Origin: Prevotella scopos JCM 17725
GTDB taxonomy: Bacteria; Bacteroidota; Bacteroidia; Bacteroidales; Bacteroidaceae
Length of the DNA stretch: 64,000 nucleotides
Assembly: GCF_018127785.1 (NCBI RefSeq)
Contig: NZ_CP072390.1
Span: 1,116,001 to 1,180,000 of the forward strand
Reading direction: 5' to 3'
The notes under the pieces were generated by a model. The model did no database searches. It saw only the letters and a list, made by a program, of their open reading frames with translations, and had not been told where the DNA came from. Shown here piece by piece: positions 26,170 to 34,539 of this stretch. Position 1 is the first letter of the stretch. Every line of letters starts with the position of its first letter. The position numbers were made by a program, and so were the translations under genes.

Positions 26170-26841
26170 CTACTTTAACATCTTCCTACGATTAAGAATC
26201 TTGATAACACGACCATGAATCTCTATTGCACCTTCTTTCTCAAAGTCAGACAGAACACGAAGTAATGAGAACTTCTGAATGCCAAAGGAGTCGGCTATCT
26301 CCTGACGCGAACGTTCCAGATGTACCTCGTTGCTCCCCTGCTCGCCTGCACGTTCCATCAAAAGATAGGCAACCTTCTCACGTACGGTAAACAGACTGAG
26401 CACCTTCATCTTCTGCGTCAAGAACACATCTATGTTTGAGAGGATACGGATAAAATTCATACGAATAGCCTCATCTACATCTAAAAGACGCTTCAACTCC
26501 TCTGGTCGCATACGGAAAAGTTGTACTTTACCTTCTGTTTCAACACTCACAGGCAGACTTCTATCCTTAGAAAAGATAAAAGCAGGTGCAACCATGTTAC
26601 CACTATGTAATCGACTTACCTCCACTTGCTTACCTGACAATGCAGCCATTCGGCAAATCAGTCGGCCACTCACCACAATGTCAACATACTTACAAGGCAT
26701 ACCCGCCAGAGCATAAACCTCATGGGAAGGCAGAGAGACAAATTGATGGCTCACATTGCCTAATGTTAATTCTATTTCAATATCACTCATTCCTGCAAAA
26801 AGAGGACAAGAACGGAGTGCTTTCAACACATTATCTTCCAT
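26170..26841 (-). CDS. Crp/Fnr-family transcriptional regulator
   Basis: About 223 residues: a cyclic-nucleotide-like sensor domain (about 15-125, with VVSGRLICRMAAL and VAPAFIF) and a C-terminal winged helix (EVHLERSRQEIADSFGIQKFSLLRVLSDFEKEGAI). There is no Fnr-type cysteine cluster. The ATG at 26841 is preferred over the GTG at 26847, because a TAACTTTG box (26847-26854) overlaps the latter; the mRNA would then be nearly leaderless. It is divergent from a hemerythrin-domain gene, which suggests a nitrosative or oxidative stress regulator of that gene; this is an inference. Confidence 0.85.
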   Translation of the reverse strand: MEDNVLKALRSCPLFAGMSDIEIELTLGNVSHQFVSLPSHEVYALAGMPCKYVDIVVSGRLICRMAALSGKQVEVSRLHSGNMVAPAFIFSKDRSLPVSVETEGKVQLFRMRPEELKRLLDVDEAIRMNFIRILSNIDVFLTQKMKVLSLFTVREKVAYLLMERAGEQGSNEVHLERSRQEIADSFGIQKFSLLRVLSDFEKEGAIEIHGRVIKILNRRKMLK

Positions 26842-26846
26842 GGTCA

Positions 26847-26854
26847 CAAAGTTA
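26847..26854 (-). promoter_or_regulatory. -7 box (TAACTTTG) of the Crp/Fnr gene
   Basis: It ends at the GTG codon at 26847, so the transcript would start at or next to the ATG at 26841. Confidence 0.55.
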
Positions 26855-26940
26855 CAAAGAATATTGTTAATCCTCTAGTTTTAACACTTTTTAATCCGCA
26901 TTGGACACATATGTTACCCTTTATTCTCGGTTGTTTTACT

Positions 26941-26948
26941 TAATTTTG
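26941..26948 (+). promoter_or_regulatory. -7 box (TAATTTTG) of the hemerythrin gene
   Basis: A TAnnTTTG box 39 bases before the ATG at 26988. It excludes the upstream in-frame start at 26901. Confidence 0.55.
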
Positions 26949-26987
26949 CAAATAAATAATAAGAACAAGATAAAAATAGAGATAACA

Positions 26988-27512
26988 ATGACACAAACAT
27001 TTTCTAAAAGTTCAATCCCTTTTAAGGCATGGGACCTCGACCTGCTTATTGACTACGTACTGAAGAATCATCATCGTTACATTCGCAAGCAGGGGGAGGA
27101 ACTTGCCCTCAGACTAAACACACTCGCTGCTGCTCATCCTGAGATCGACCGTGTGGTAGATCATTTCCGCAATAGTGTTGCCGACCTTGACCTCCACTGC
27201 CAGAAGGAAGAGAACATCCTCTTCCCATACATTATTGACATTTTCAATGCAGCAGAGTATGGACAAGAGCACGCACCTTTCCATTGCGGTTCGATTCAAT
27301 TTCCTATCAACGCGATGATGGCTGACCATAGCGACGAACTAGAACGCCATGAGCGTATTGCAGAATTAACAAATGATTATACAGCTCCCGAAGGTGCTGA
27401 TTCTGAATACGTGAAGGTACTTGCTGACCTCCGCGAATTCCGCGACCACCTCCTTGAACATATCTATATTGAAAACGAGATAATGTTCCCGAGAGCTTTA
27501 ATGTTGGAATAA
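26988..27512 (+). CDS. hemerythrin-like di-iron protein (YtfE/RIC-like)
   Basis: A 174-residue helical protein with a hemerythrin pattern of metal ligands: NHHRY, a central HCQKEENILFP with HxxxE, DHSDELERHE, and a final HLLEHIYIENEIMFPRA. The C-terminal domain of YtfE/ScdA iron-sulfur repair proteins looks like this; the N-terminal ScdA Cys-rich domain is absent. Such proteins help repair Fe-S clusters after NO or peroxide damage. The start at 26988 follows the promoter. It is divergent from a Crp/Fnr regulator and followed after 4 bases by a DUF488 gene. Confidence 0.85.
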   Translation: MTQTFSKSSIPFKAWDLDLLIDYVLKNHHRYIRKQGEELALRLNTLAAAHPEIDRVVDHFRNSVADLDLHCQKEENILFPYIIDIFNAAEYGQEHAPFHCGSIQFPINAMMADHSDELERHERIAELTNDYTAPEGADSEYVKVLADLREFRDHLLEHIYIENEIMFPRALMLE

Positions 27513-27516
27513 GAAT

Positions 27517-27858
27517 ATGAATATCAAACGTGTTTATGATCCTGTAGAAGAGACCGATGGTTATCGAATCCTCGTTGACCGACTATGGCCTAGAGGACTC
27601 AGTAAAGCAAAGGCACAAATAGACCTCTGGCTGAAGTCTGCTGCGCCAAGTAATGATCTTCGTAAGTGGTTTGGTCATGACCCAGAACGATTTGCTGAAT
27701 TTTCTAAACGTTATCTTGAAGAGTTAACTGCGACTGGAGCCTTAGACGAGTTGCGTGCTGCTATCAAGGAGCATCCTAACGCTACCCTACTCTATGCAGC
27801 ACACGATGAGGAACATAACAACGCTGTTGTCCTAAAAGAACTACTTCTGAAAAAATAG
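27517..27858 (+). CDS. DUF488 family protein
   Basis: A 113-residue protein of the short DUF488 type: IKRVYDPVEETDGYRILVDRLWPRGLSK at the N-terminus, LRKWFGHDPERFAEFSKRYLEEL in the middle and TLLYAAHDEEHNNA at the end. The biochemical role of this widespread family is not known. Only 4 bases separate it from the hemerythrin gene, so the two are an operon and it may share the stress role. Confidence 0.88.
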   Translation: MNIKRVYDPVEETDGYRILVDRLWPRGLSKAKAQIDLWLKSAAPSNDLRKWFGHDPERFAEFSKRYLEELTATGALDELRAAIKEHPNATLLYAAHDEEHNNAVVLKELLLKK

Positions 27859-28034
27859 CGATTAATTCTATTTCGTAGAGGTAACAAAGACTCCCTAGGA
27901 ATCAATGAATAAGATAGGGTAAATGCTGAGTATGTATTTGCCCTGATATTGCTTTCTGTCGCTATAGTGTGAAGGCTTTAGCACTATTGTGACTGAATAG
28001 TGAGGGCTGTGGGTACTACATATTAGCCCAGCAA
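27859..28034. other. non-coding upstream part of the hsp20 region
   Basis: No gene. A partial palindrome CACTATT (27982-27988) and AATAGTG (27996-28002) lies next to TTAGCACT, but it does not make a CIRCE operator. The strong signals are further downstream at 28035-28095. Confidence 0.4.
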
Positions 28035-28066
28035 GACAAATTGACGCAACCATCCGTCAATTTGTC
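28035..28066. promoter_or_regulatory. 12-bp perfect inverted repeat, possible activator site
   Basis: GACAAATTGACG (28035-28046) and CGTCAATTTGTC (28055-28066) with an 8-base spacer. Its position about 55 bases before the predicted start of a sigma-54 promoter suggests an enhancer-binding-protein site. Confidence 0.6.
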
Positions 28067-28079
28067 ATGTTCTCTTCAA

Positions 28080-28095
28080 TGGTATGCTCCTTGCT
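28080..28095 (+). promoter_or_regulatory. putative sigma-54 promoter of hsp20
   Basis: TGGTATGCTCCTTGCT fits TGGCACG-N4-TTGCT with the invariant GG (28081-28082) and GC (28093-28094) twelve bases apart. Transcription would begin near 28106, 42 bases before the ATG. No TAnnTTTG box is present here. Confidence 0.6.
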
Positions 28096-28147
28096 TAATA
28101 GTCAGTACAAATAAAAACAAAATATTAAAGTAAAGGAGATAACAATT

Positions 28148-28555
28148 ATGTATAGGAATTCATGGTTACCAGAAGTATTTAATGACTTTTTGAACACAGC
28201 AAATATGCCTAAGGCAAATCCGACAGCACCAGCAATCAACGTTTTGGAGTCGGAGAACAATTATATCGTAGAACTTGCAGCACCAGGTTTGAGCAAGGAA
28301 GACTTCGATGTGAACATCAACAGCGACGGCGATTTAACCATCAAGATGGAGAAGAAAGCTGAGGAGAACGAGCAGAAGGCTCATTACCTCCGTCGTGAGT
28401 TCGCATACAGCAAGTATGAACAGACACTGATTTTACCAGACGATGTCCAAAAAGATGGTATTGCAGCACGCGTAGCAAATGGAGTGTTAACCATCACCTT
28501 ACCTAAGATTCAGGTGGAGGAGCAGAAGGTTGCACGCCAGATAACAGTGGGCTAA
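28148..28555 (+). CDS. small heat shock protein Hsp20
   Basis: A 135-residue alpha-crystallin-type chaperone that holds unfolding proteins. The N-terminus is short; the alpha-crystallin domain runs from about residue 27 to 125 with NYIVELAAPGLSKEDFDV and the A-x-x-x-n-G-V-L motif (AARVANGVLTITLPK). A strong Shine-Dalgarno sequence AAAGGAGA lies at 28132-28139, unusual among genes in this window. The upstream sigma-54-like promoter and inverted repeat suggest dedicated stress control. A rho-independent terminator follows. Confidence 0.95.
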   Translation: MYRNSWLPEVFNDFLNTANMPKANPTAPAINVLESENNYIVELAAPGLSKEDFDVNINSDGDLTIKMEKKAEENEQKAHYLRREFAYSKYEQTLILPDDVQKDGIAARVANGVLTITLPKIQVEEQKVARQITVG

Positions 28556-28643
28556 ACAATTCCCACACCCTGATGAAAGGTTTTTGCTCCGATGTTTTCC
28601 AGCGGATGAACAATAATAAAAAGGATTAGTTATTAGTGAATAT

Positions 28644-28675
28644 GCCCCCTGACAGAACATGTTTGGGGGCTTTTT
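28644..28675 (+). terminator. rho-independent terminator of hsp20
   Basis: GCCCCC (28644-28649) pairs with GGGGGC (28665-28670), followed directly by TTTTTG. Confidence 0.85.
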
Positions 28676-28795
28676 GTATATACAAACAACTATCTTACAT
28701 TTTATAACACTACCTATTAAGCACTCAAAGTATAAGAAAAAGAGCCTAAACAGACAACCTTTTTCATATAGAAACTACACTCTCGCAAATTATTT

Positions 28796-28883
28796 TCACG
28801 AACAGAAATATTTTTCTTCATGAAAAAAAATATTTCTTTTCACGTAAATAAATATTTTCACTCGTGAAAATAAATCTATACAG
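28796..28883. repeat. AT-rich tandem array, four 22-bp units
   Basis: TCACGA, TCATGA, TCACGT and TCGTGA start at 28796, 28818, 28840 and 28862, exactly 22 bases apart. AAATATTT recurs at 28806, 28828 and 28850, half-way in each unit, so two palindromes alternate every 11 bases. The same family is at 11808-11895 and, as one unit, at 43825-43860. The gap 28556-29070 otherwise holds only the terminator and the next promoter. Confidence 0.8.
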
Positions 28884-29007
28884 ATGACCTTTTGCCCTTG
28901 AAAAAGAAAGATAAACATACATAAAACCAGCTGAAAAGAATAGTGAAAAGACACATTATTTCGGCTTAAAAACAAGAGAACACATAAACAGCTTTTAAGA
29001 ACAACGA

Positions 29008-29039
29008 TTTGACAAGTTTGCAAATTATAAGTATATTTG
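29008..29039 (+). promoter_or_regulatory. promoter of the DUF4846 gene (TTTG, 20 bp, TATATTTG)
   Basis: TTTG at 29008-29011 and TATATTTG at 29032-29039 are 20 bases apart, 31 bases before the ATG. Confidence 0.7.
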
Positions 29040-29070
29040 CAGTTGAAAACTATAAAAACCATATTGAGAA

Positions 29071-29901
29071 ATGATTAAGACAAGCCATACAATCCCCATA
29101 ATACTGGCTGCATTCCTTCTCTCTTGCACAGGAAAGAGCAACGGACAGCCGCAGCAGTCCACAGAGAAAGCTGTCGTTGAACAACCGCACACTGCCAAAC
29201 AACAACGTTTAGCACCTCCTTTGGGTTACGAGAAAGTGAAGTTAACAGCGGGTACATTCGGCTCATTCCTTAGAGGCTTACCACTCAAACCTGCTGGGAG
29301 CGACTTACATTATTATAATGGTAGCATCAAACAGCGAAATTATGCAGGTGCGGTTGTAGACATTGACTTTGGTCATGGAGAGGTAGAACAGTGTGCAGAC
29401 GCTGTTATCTACCTCAGAGCCTTATGGCTTTGGCAAACAAAGCTGTATGACAAGATTCACTTCAACTTTACCAATGGCTTCAGAGCTGATTACGCTCGTT
29501 GGGCAAAAGGAGAGCGTATCCACATTGATAAGAAGACATGGCGGTGCTGGTATAGCAAGGACACAGCTGCAGACTATTCTTATAAGACATTCCGTAAGTA
29601 TTTAAATCTCGTCTTTACGTATGCAGGAACAGCTTCACTTGAAAAGGAGTTAACTATTATTACAGGCAAAGAATTGCAAGTTGGCGATGTGATTATCAAC
29701 GGTGGTCATCCCGGACACACTGTCATTGTTGTAGACAAAGCAGTCAACAAGAAGGGAGAAGCCGTCTACCTACTTGCACAAGGCTATACGCCAGCGCAAG
29801 AAATTGAGATTTTTAACCAATGGTTCAGCATTAATCCACAGATCAAATACCTTGACACTCCAGACTGGTATTTTCGTGGTAATTATGCAAAACGATTTTA
29901 G
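29071..29901 (+). CDS. DUF4846 lipoprotein
   Basis: A 276-residue predicted lipoprotein (lipobox AFLLSC, Cys at about 19) with a Gln/Lys-rich linker and one DUF4846 domain from about residue 45. Recognisable blocks are AGTFGSFLRGLPLKP, VVDIDFGHGEVEQCADAVIYLRALWL and GDVIINGGHPGHTVIVVD. The last block, with a Gly-His-His pattern, suggests an NlpC/P60-like or CHAP-like hydrolase fold, but this is a guess. The function of the family is unknown. Confidence 0.8.
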   Translation: MIKTSHTIPIILAAFLLSCTGKSNGQPQQSTEKAVVEQPHTAKQQRLAPPLGYEKVKLTAGTFGSFLRGLPLKPAGSDLHYYNGSIKQRNYAGAVVDIDFGHGEVEQCADAVIYLRALWLWQTKLYDKIHFNFTNGFRADYARWAKGERIHIDKKTWRCWYSKDTAADYSYKTFRKYLNLVFTYAGTASLEKELTIITGKELQVGDVIINGGHPGHTVIVVDKAVNKKGEAVYLLAQGYTPAQEIEIFNQWFSINPQIKYLDTPDWYFRGNYAKRF

Positions 29902-29934
29902 TTAGTCGTCAATTACCCTTAGAATAGGCAAGAA

Positions 29935-29966
29935 AAAAGCACTGTGACCAAACTCACAGTGCTTTT
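29935..29966. terminator. 13-bp bidirectional hairpin terminator
   Basis: AAAAGCACTGTGA (29935-29947) pairs with 29954-29966 between two convergent genes. Confidence 0.85.
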
Positions 29967-29996
29967 ATTGTTTCGTTTTCTGACTTGAAAGTAATA

Positions 29997-30434
29997 TTAC
30001 AATCTGTCATCAATGTTATCGCCCTCTGTTGGTTTCATATCCTCTTCAAAGTTGGTAACACCAGCCTTAACGAGAATTTCATACCACTGAAGGAGCTTCT
30101 TGATATCGCTTGTGTGTACACGATCGCGGTCGAAGTTAGGAAGCACCTCTGCGAAGTAGCTCTGCAACTCCTTAGCAGATGCCTTACGCCAGTTCAAAGA
30201 AGGCAACTTGCTATCTTCCTTATCGCGCAATTTTGCCAGCACCTCACCCAATGGAACATCGTCAGTATCGGTGAACATAGCGATATCAGCAAGGCTCGTC
30301 ACACGGTCTGTGCCAAATGCTGGCTGACGCTTGTGAGTTTCATCAAGCGATTCAACGATAAGATTCATTTTACCACGGCTTACCAGTTTATAAAGACCTG
30401 GCTTACCTGCGATTGAAAGGATTGTCTGTAACAT
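29997..30434 (-). CDS. DUF5606 domain protein
   Basis: A 145-residue cytoplasmic protein with an N-terminal SIAGKPGLYKLVSRGKMNLIVESLD and DVPLGEVLAKL blocks characteristic of DUF5606, and an acidic tail. The family is restricted to Bacteroidota and its role is not known. It is the last gene of the nusB-yajC-ybbR-coaE run (27 bases after coaE). Confidence 0.82.
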   Translation of the reverse strand: MLQTILSIAGKPGLYKLVSRGKMNLIVESLDETHKRQPAFGTDRVTSLADIAMFTDTDDVPLGEVLAKLRDKEDSKLPSLNWRKASAKELQSYFAEVLPNFDRDRVHTSDIKKLLQWYEILVKAGVTNFEEDMKPTEGDNIDDRL

Positions 30435-30461
30435 TTTATTATATTCTTGTTTATAATTTAA

Positions 30462-31025
30462 TTATTCTGAAATAAGAGAAAGCAATTGGTCAACCTGCGG
30501 AACGAGTAACTGTATGCCATCATTGACAATTTCATAATCACTACGTTGTGCCACTTCTTCCTGTGGCAGCTGACGAGCTATCCACTCAAGCGTCTTTTCC
30601 CTGCTAATGCCATCTCGCATCATCACTCGACGAATACGCTCTTCTTCTGGTGCAGTAACACATACCACTTTATCAATATGCGTGCGCTTATCGAAACCGC
30701 TATCAAAGAGTATTGCACTCTCAAGCCATGTCTGTCCCGACTGTTCAAAGTCATGGGCTACTGCAGGATGTATAACCGCATTGACAGCATGAACGTGTAC
30801 TTCACTCTGAAGAAGGTAAGCTGCAAGAATGGCTTTCTGCAAATGTCCATCACGAAATACTTCGTCACCCACAAGTTCGGATAATTGTTTTTGTAGCGTC
30901 TTAGAGGCTCTCATCAAGTCTTTAGCATGTGCATCGCAATCGTAAACAGAGATTCCCCGCTCAGCAAGAAGTTTACAAACGTAAGACTTACCACTACCAA
31001 TACCACCAGTCAATGCTACGATCAT
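30462..31025 (-). CDS. coaE: dephospho-CoA kinase
   Basis: A 187-residue P-loop kinase that phosphorylates dephospho-CoA in the last step of CoA synthesis. Walker A is LTGGIGSGKS (about residues 5-14), followed by YDCDAHAKDLM, a VIHPAV motif near 90 and the lid region RVMMRDGISREKTLEWIARQ. Its start overlaps the end of the YbbR-domain gene by 4 bases. Confidence 0.93.
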   Translation of the reverse strand: MIVALTGGIGSGKSYVCKLLAERGISVYDCDAHAKDLMRASKTLQKQLSELVGDEVFRDGHLQKAILAAYLLQSEVHVHAVNAVIHPAVAHDFEQSGQTWLESAILFDSGFDKRTHIDKVVCVTAPEEERIRRVMMRDGISREKTLEWIARQLPQEEVAQRSDYEIVNDGIQLLVPQVDQLLSLISE

Positions 31026-32035
31026 CGCTGTTCTATCAAGTAATCAACAGTGTTAATTGCTGGGCGCACATTACGTACGCCATTGGGAGAATTAAGGATA
31101 TAGATAGGACATTTCTCAGAATGACTTTTCTGTAAATCCTCATAATTAACCACAACACGAAAGCCTACAGGGAGAAGTTCCTTTGTCTCTGCATTCTTCG
31201 GCATTGAACGCATACGATTGGCTCCCACCACAAAGTTTACCTTTACCTTACTTGGGAAAGTACGCAACACCTTATCGTTAGGCATATTAATCGCTTCAAT
31301 AGGAACCTCAACACTCTCTTCTGTTAGCACATCGGGATAGAGTTTCATCTTTACCCGTGATGGGATACACTTTGCATTCGTAAACTTACGAAGATCAACC
31401 GTCAACTCCTTGACATCTGTAAAGTTGGTTAGCTGCTGTCGCTCAGTGTAAACAGTCTGAATACTATCCAACACGTTTCGAGTTGCATAGACCTGAACGC
31501 TATCTGGAATGAAATCTACACGAGCAAGATAATAGTTATCACCTGGAGAGACTGTTCCTAAAAGGCGTACAGGCACTTTCTTATGACGACCAAAGTTGAA
31601 AGAGAATGAGAACTTACCATTCTTAACCATCGTTATCTTTGAGCTCTTGGACAATTGAGGGTAAATCTGTCGTTGAATATCATTAACAGGTATGTTTCCC
31701 TTACTCTGACCATCATTATAGAGCCTATAATCAATAACGATAGGACGAAAAGTATTATCAAGTTCATAATACGCTATCATATATCCCTTGTCTCTCACCG
31801 TAAAGCGGACAACAGAATCAAGATCGCTGGTAATGACCACATTACGAGGTACGTCAGTCATACGAAAGGGAATACTAAACTCACGCTCGTATGTTTCGTT
31901 CAGTGTCATAATCAACCAGAATCCACCACTCAATACCAAGAAAAACAAAAAAACCAAGAACTCCTTGTTGAAGATTCTCAACAAGAAGTTCCTGAATGTA
32001 CTGAATGTATGAAGCGATTTACTCGTTTTCATCAA
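31022..32035 (-). CDS. YbbR-like domain protein
   Basis: A 337-residue protein with a cytoplasmic N-terminus, one membrane segment (about 25-44, FLVFLFFLVLSGGFWLI) and an exported part with YbbR-like beta repeats (SPGDNYYLARVDFIPDSVQVYATRNVLDSI is the clearest). In Firmicutes YbbR proteins modulate di-AMP cyclase, but the Bacteroidota relatives are uncharacterised. It lies between yajC and coaE in a conserved order. Confidence 0.82.
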   Translation of the reverse strand: MMKTSKSLHTFSTFRNFLLRIFNKEFLVFLFFLVLSGGFWLIMTLNETYEREFSIPFRMTDVPRNVVITSDLDSVVRFTVRDKGYMIAYYELDNTFRPIVIDYRLYNDGQSKGNIPVNDIQRQIYPQLSKSSKITMVKNGKFSFSFNFGRHKKVPVRLLGTVSPGDNYYLARVDFIPDSVQVYATRNVLDSIQTVYTERQQLTNFTDVKELTVDLRKFTNAKCIPSRVKMKLYPDVLTEESVEVPIEAINMPNDKVLRTFPSKVKVNFVVGANRMRSMPKNAETKELLPVGFRVVVNYEDLQKSHSEKCPIYILNSPNGVRNVRPAINTVDYLIEQR

Positions 32036-32063
32036 AGGCTTTCCTTCTTTTTGCTAATAAGAT

Positions 32064-32393
32064 CTACTTATTCTGTCCCTGCTGAGAAGCCTGTACATTT
32101 GCAAATACGTAGTTTTTATCAACAGTGATAACAACGCCACGTGCTATCTCAACATCAACCTTATTGGTTGTTATGTCAATGTGCTTAACAATTCCATAGA
32201 TACCACCACCAGTTACAACTGAATCACCTGCTGAAAGGGCATTCTGAAAAGCACGAATTTCCTTCTGTCTCTTCTGTTGTGGACGAATCATAAAGAACCA
32301 CATGATGGCAAAAATTGCCACCATCATGATAATCATAGGCATTGAACTGCCTTGACTTGCAGCCTGTGCTGCGAGGATTAATGTTGTATTCAT
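32064..32393 (-). CDS. yajC: preprotein translocase subunit YajC
   Basis: A 109-residue protein with one membrane segment (about 18-38, MPMIIMMVAIFAIMWFFMI) followed by RPQQKRQKE and the small YajC beta domain with GDSVVTGGGIYGIV. YajC associates with SecDF at the Sec translocon. It lies 28 bases before the YbbR gene and downstream of nusB. Confidence 0.94.
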   Translation of the reverse strand: MNTTLILAAQAASQGSSMPMIIMMVAIFAIMWFFMIRPQQKRQKEIRAFQNALSAGDSVVTGGGIYGIVKHIDITTNKVDVEIARGVVITVDKNYVFANVQASQQGQNK

Positions 32394-32558
32394 TATTTAT
32401 CAGTTATTATGTTCTTAATTGATAGATATGCGTTAGGAGTTGAAAGACACGTACGATATTTCAGGGTTTAAAAGCAGTAACTCGTCTGACACTAAGTAGT
32501 CTTTATTCGTTACGCCTATATAGCCTTTATTTCTATACGTTTATTCCTACTTCTCTGC

Positions 32559-33638
32559 TTATTCAGCGTTCTCTCTTCTTTGATCAGATTCTTGCTGCTG
32601 ACGATAGGCAACACGTTGAGCAGAGGTCTGTGCAATTGTTGGGCGACGCCCCTCACGACGAGGTGCTCTAATATCCTGACGCTCATTACGAGCACGATGT
32701 GGACGAGGTTCTGGCATTGTCTTCATCATCTTACCCGTCTGTATAAGATGACGAGCAATCGTATCAAGCATACCATTGATATAGCCACCACTCCGTGGTG
32801 TACTGTATAACTTGGCCAAGTCAACATACTCGTTGATTGTAACTGTCACTGGAATATTTGGGAACGTTAGCATCTCTGCGATTGCAATCTGCATGATGAC
32901 AACATCCATATAAGCCAAACGAGAGAAATCCCAGTTACGACTTGACTCGCTCATGTAACGCTGATAGTCATCAGCATTGAGGATAGTTGAACGGAAGAGT
33001 TTCAGTGCAAAGTCACGATCCTCTTCGTCACGATATTCAGGAAGCAGTTCCTGATCAGCTCCATTGGCAGGCTCAAAGCGTTTAATCGTTTTGATGACAA
33101 AGGTATCAACAACCTCCTTATCATCATTCCAATAAAGGCTCTTCTCCTCTAACACTGCATCCAAGTCTGGGTTTTCCTGTATGAGTGTACGATATATCTT
33201 ACGCCACACCTCACGGTCTGCCTCGTATGAATCATCATCGCTATTCATGTACTCTTGGTAGATGGTACTCTGCTCTATCTGGTCACAGAGTTTACGTACA
33301 GCCTCCATATCATCTTCCCAGCGACGCTTCTGCGACTCCATGAAAAGATTAAGCTGCTTATTTTCTTCCAACTGAACGGCGAATTTATTGTTTACAAAAC
33401 GACTTGAGGGAGCCTCTGTCCCCTCACGAGTAGCACGAGTAGCAGCAATCTCCACACGATGGCGCTCCTCTTGCGTGATTGAGACGATTAAGGCCAAGAG
33501 GTAATTGTAAAGATCATACGCTTTCGCCAAGCTGAAGAGTAGTTCCTTTTCAGCATTGTCCATATTCCGGTTACCGTTCTGATAGTATGCATAGGTTAAC
33601 TGGACTATCTTAATTCTTATTAATTCCCTATTGATCAT
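32559..33638 (-). CDS. nusB: transcription antitermination protein NusB, long form
   Basis: A 359-residue protein, more than twice the E. coli length. The C-terminal part (about 190-305) is the NusB fold, with EDRDFALKLFRSTILN, RLAYMDVVIMQIAIAEMLTFPNIPVTVTINEYVDLAKLYSTPRSGGYINGMLD as the family hallmark region. The N-terminal extension is helical and charged, as is normal in Bacteroidota. The last 45 residues are a disordered Arg/Gln-rich tail. NusB with S10 supports rRNA antitermination. First gene of the operon, with a TACATTTG box upstream. Confidence 0.9.
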   Translation of the reverse strand: MINRELIRIKIVQLTYAYYQNGNRNMDNAEKELLFSLAKAYDLYNYLLALIVSITQEERHRVEIAATRATREGTEAPSSRFVNNKFAVQLEENKQLNLFMESQKRRWEDDMEAVRKLCDQIEQSTIYQEYMNSDDDSYEADREVWRKIYRTLIQENPDLDAVLEEKSLYWNDDKEVVDTFVIKTIKRFEPANGADQELLPEYRDEEDRDFALKLFRSTILNADDYQRYMSESSRNWDFSRLAYMDVVIMQIAIAEMLTFPNIPVTVTINEYVDLAKLYSTPRSGGYINGMLDTIARHLIQTGKMMKTMPEPRPHRARNERQDIRAPRREGRRPTIAQTSAQRVAYRQQQESDQRRENAE

Positions 33639-33683
33639 TGTCTATTTTAAAAGGTTGTGTTTCGTATTGAATACTTTATTTTG

Positions 33684-33691
33684 CAAATGTA
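33684..33691 (-). promoter_or_regulatory. -7 box (TACATTTG) of nusB
   Basis: CAAATGTA on the plus strand, 46 bases before the nusB start. Confidence 0.5.
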
Positions 33692-33774
33692 GGAAATTTC
33701 CTTCGTACGTGCAAACATTAATATCTTTTTCTATGTTTTTTTAGAAAATACTTGCTCAATCCATTGAAAAAAAG

Positions 33775-33782
33775 TAACTTTG
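33775..33782 (+). promoter_or_regulatory. -7 box (TAACTTTG) of rplY
   Basis: A TAnnTTTG box; the leader to the ATG at 33902 would be about 115 bases. No riboswitch or L25-binding structure was recognised in it. Confidence 0.5.
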
Positions 33783-33901
33783 CATCGCTTTTTGCAAATT
33801 GAGGATTGAAAGTTGTGATATTTATTAGATTTCCAATTCCTTAGTCTCTCAGTGTGTGATGGCGAATTAAAGTTCATATTAATTTAGAGTAACACAAAAT
33901 T

Positions 33902-34504
33902 ATGAAAGAAATCAAAGTAACAGGTCAGAAGCGTGCAGACCTTGGAAAGAAAGCTTCAAAGCAGCTCCGTAAGGAAGGTTTAATCCCATGTAACCTCTAT
34001 GGTGAGGCACAGAAGGACGGCAAGCCAGTTGCCTTCTCATTCACTGCTCCTATGTCTGAGTTGCGTAAATTGGTTTACACACCACACATCTACGTTGTAG
34101 AGTTGATTATTGATGGTGAGAGACGTACTGCAGTTCTTAAGGAACTCCAGTTCCACCCAGTAACAGACGCTCTGCTTCACGTAGATTTCTACGAGGTGAA
34201 CGACCAGAAGCCAATCGTTATGGGTGTACCAGTTAAGCTCGTTGGTTTGGCGCAGGGTGTTCGCGATGGTGGTCGTATGAACCTGTCTATCCGTAAGATT
34301 AACGTTAAGGCTCCTTATCAACAGATTCCAGAGCACCTCGATATCAACGTTACTGAACTTCGTCTTGGTAAGAGTATCAAGGTTGGCGAGTTGAGTTTCG
34401 AGGGTCTTGAGTTGGTAACTCCGAAAGAGGTTGTAGTTTGCTCTATCAAGGCTACACGTAACTCTATCCAGGCTGCACAGGCTGCAGCTGCTGCTGAGGC
34501 ATAG
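33902..34504 (+). CDS. rplY: ribosomal protein L25 (Ctc/TL5 type)
   Basis: A 200-residue L25 of the general stress protein Ctc type: an N-terminal 5S-rRNA-binding domain (residues 1-90, with KKASKQLRKEGLIPCNLYGE) and a C-terminal beta domain (KPIVMGVPVKLVGLAQGVRDGG). It ends in an Ala-rich tail. It is followed by pth and an S4-domain gene in the usual L25-pth order. Confidence 0.95.
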   Translation: MKEIKVTGQKRADLGKKASKQLRKEGLIPCNLYGEAQKDGKPVAFSFTAPMSELRKLVYTPHIYVVELIIDGERRTAVLKELQFHPVTDALLHVDFYEVNDQKPIVMGVPVKLVGLAQGVRDGGRMNLSIRKINVKAPYQQIPEHLDINVTELRLGKSIKVGELSFEGLELVTPKEVVVCSIKATRNSIQAAQAAAAAEA

Positions 34505-34539
34505 TAATCTCAACGAAAATAATTAATTCAATATAAGAA

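Noticed and set aside
27975..28005. CIRCE operator upstream of hsp20
   Set aside because: TTAGCACT is present but the matching GAGTGCTAA arm is not; only a 7-bp palindrome remains.
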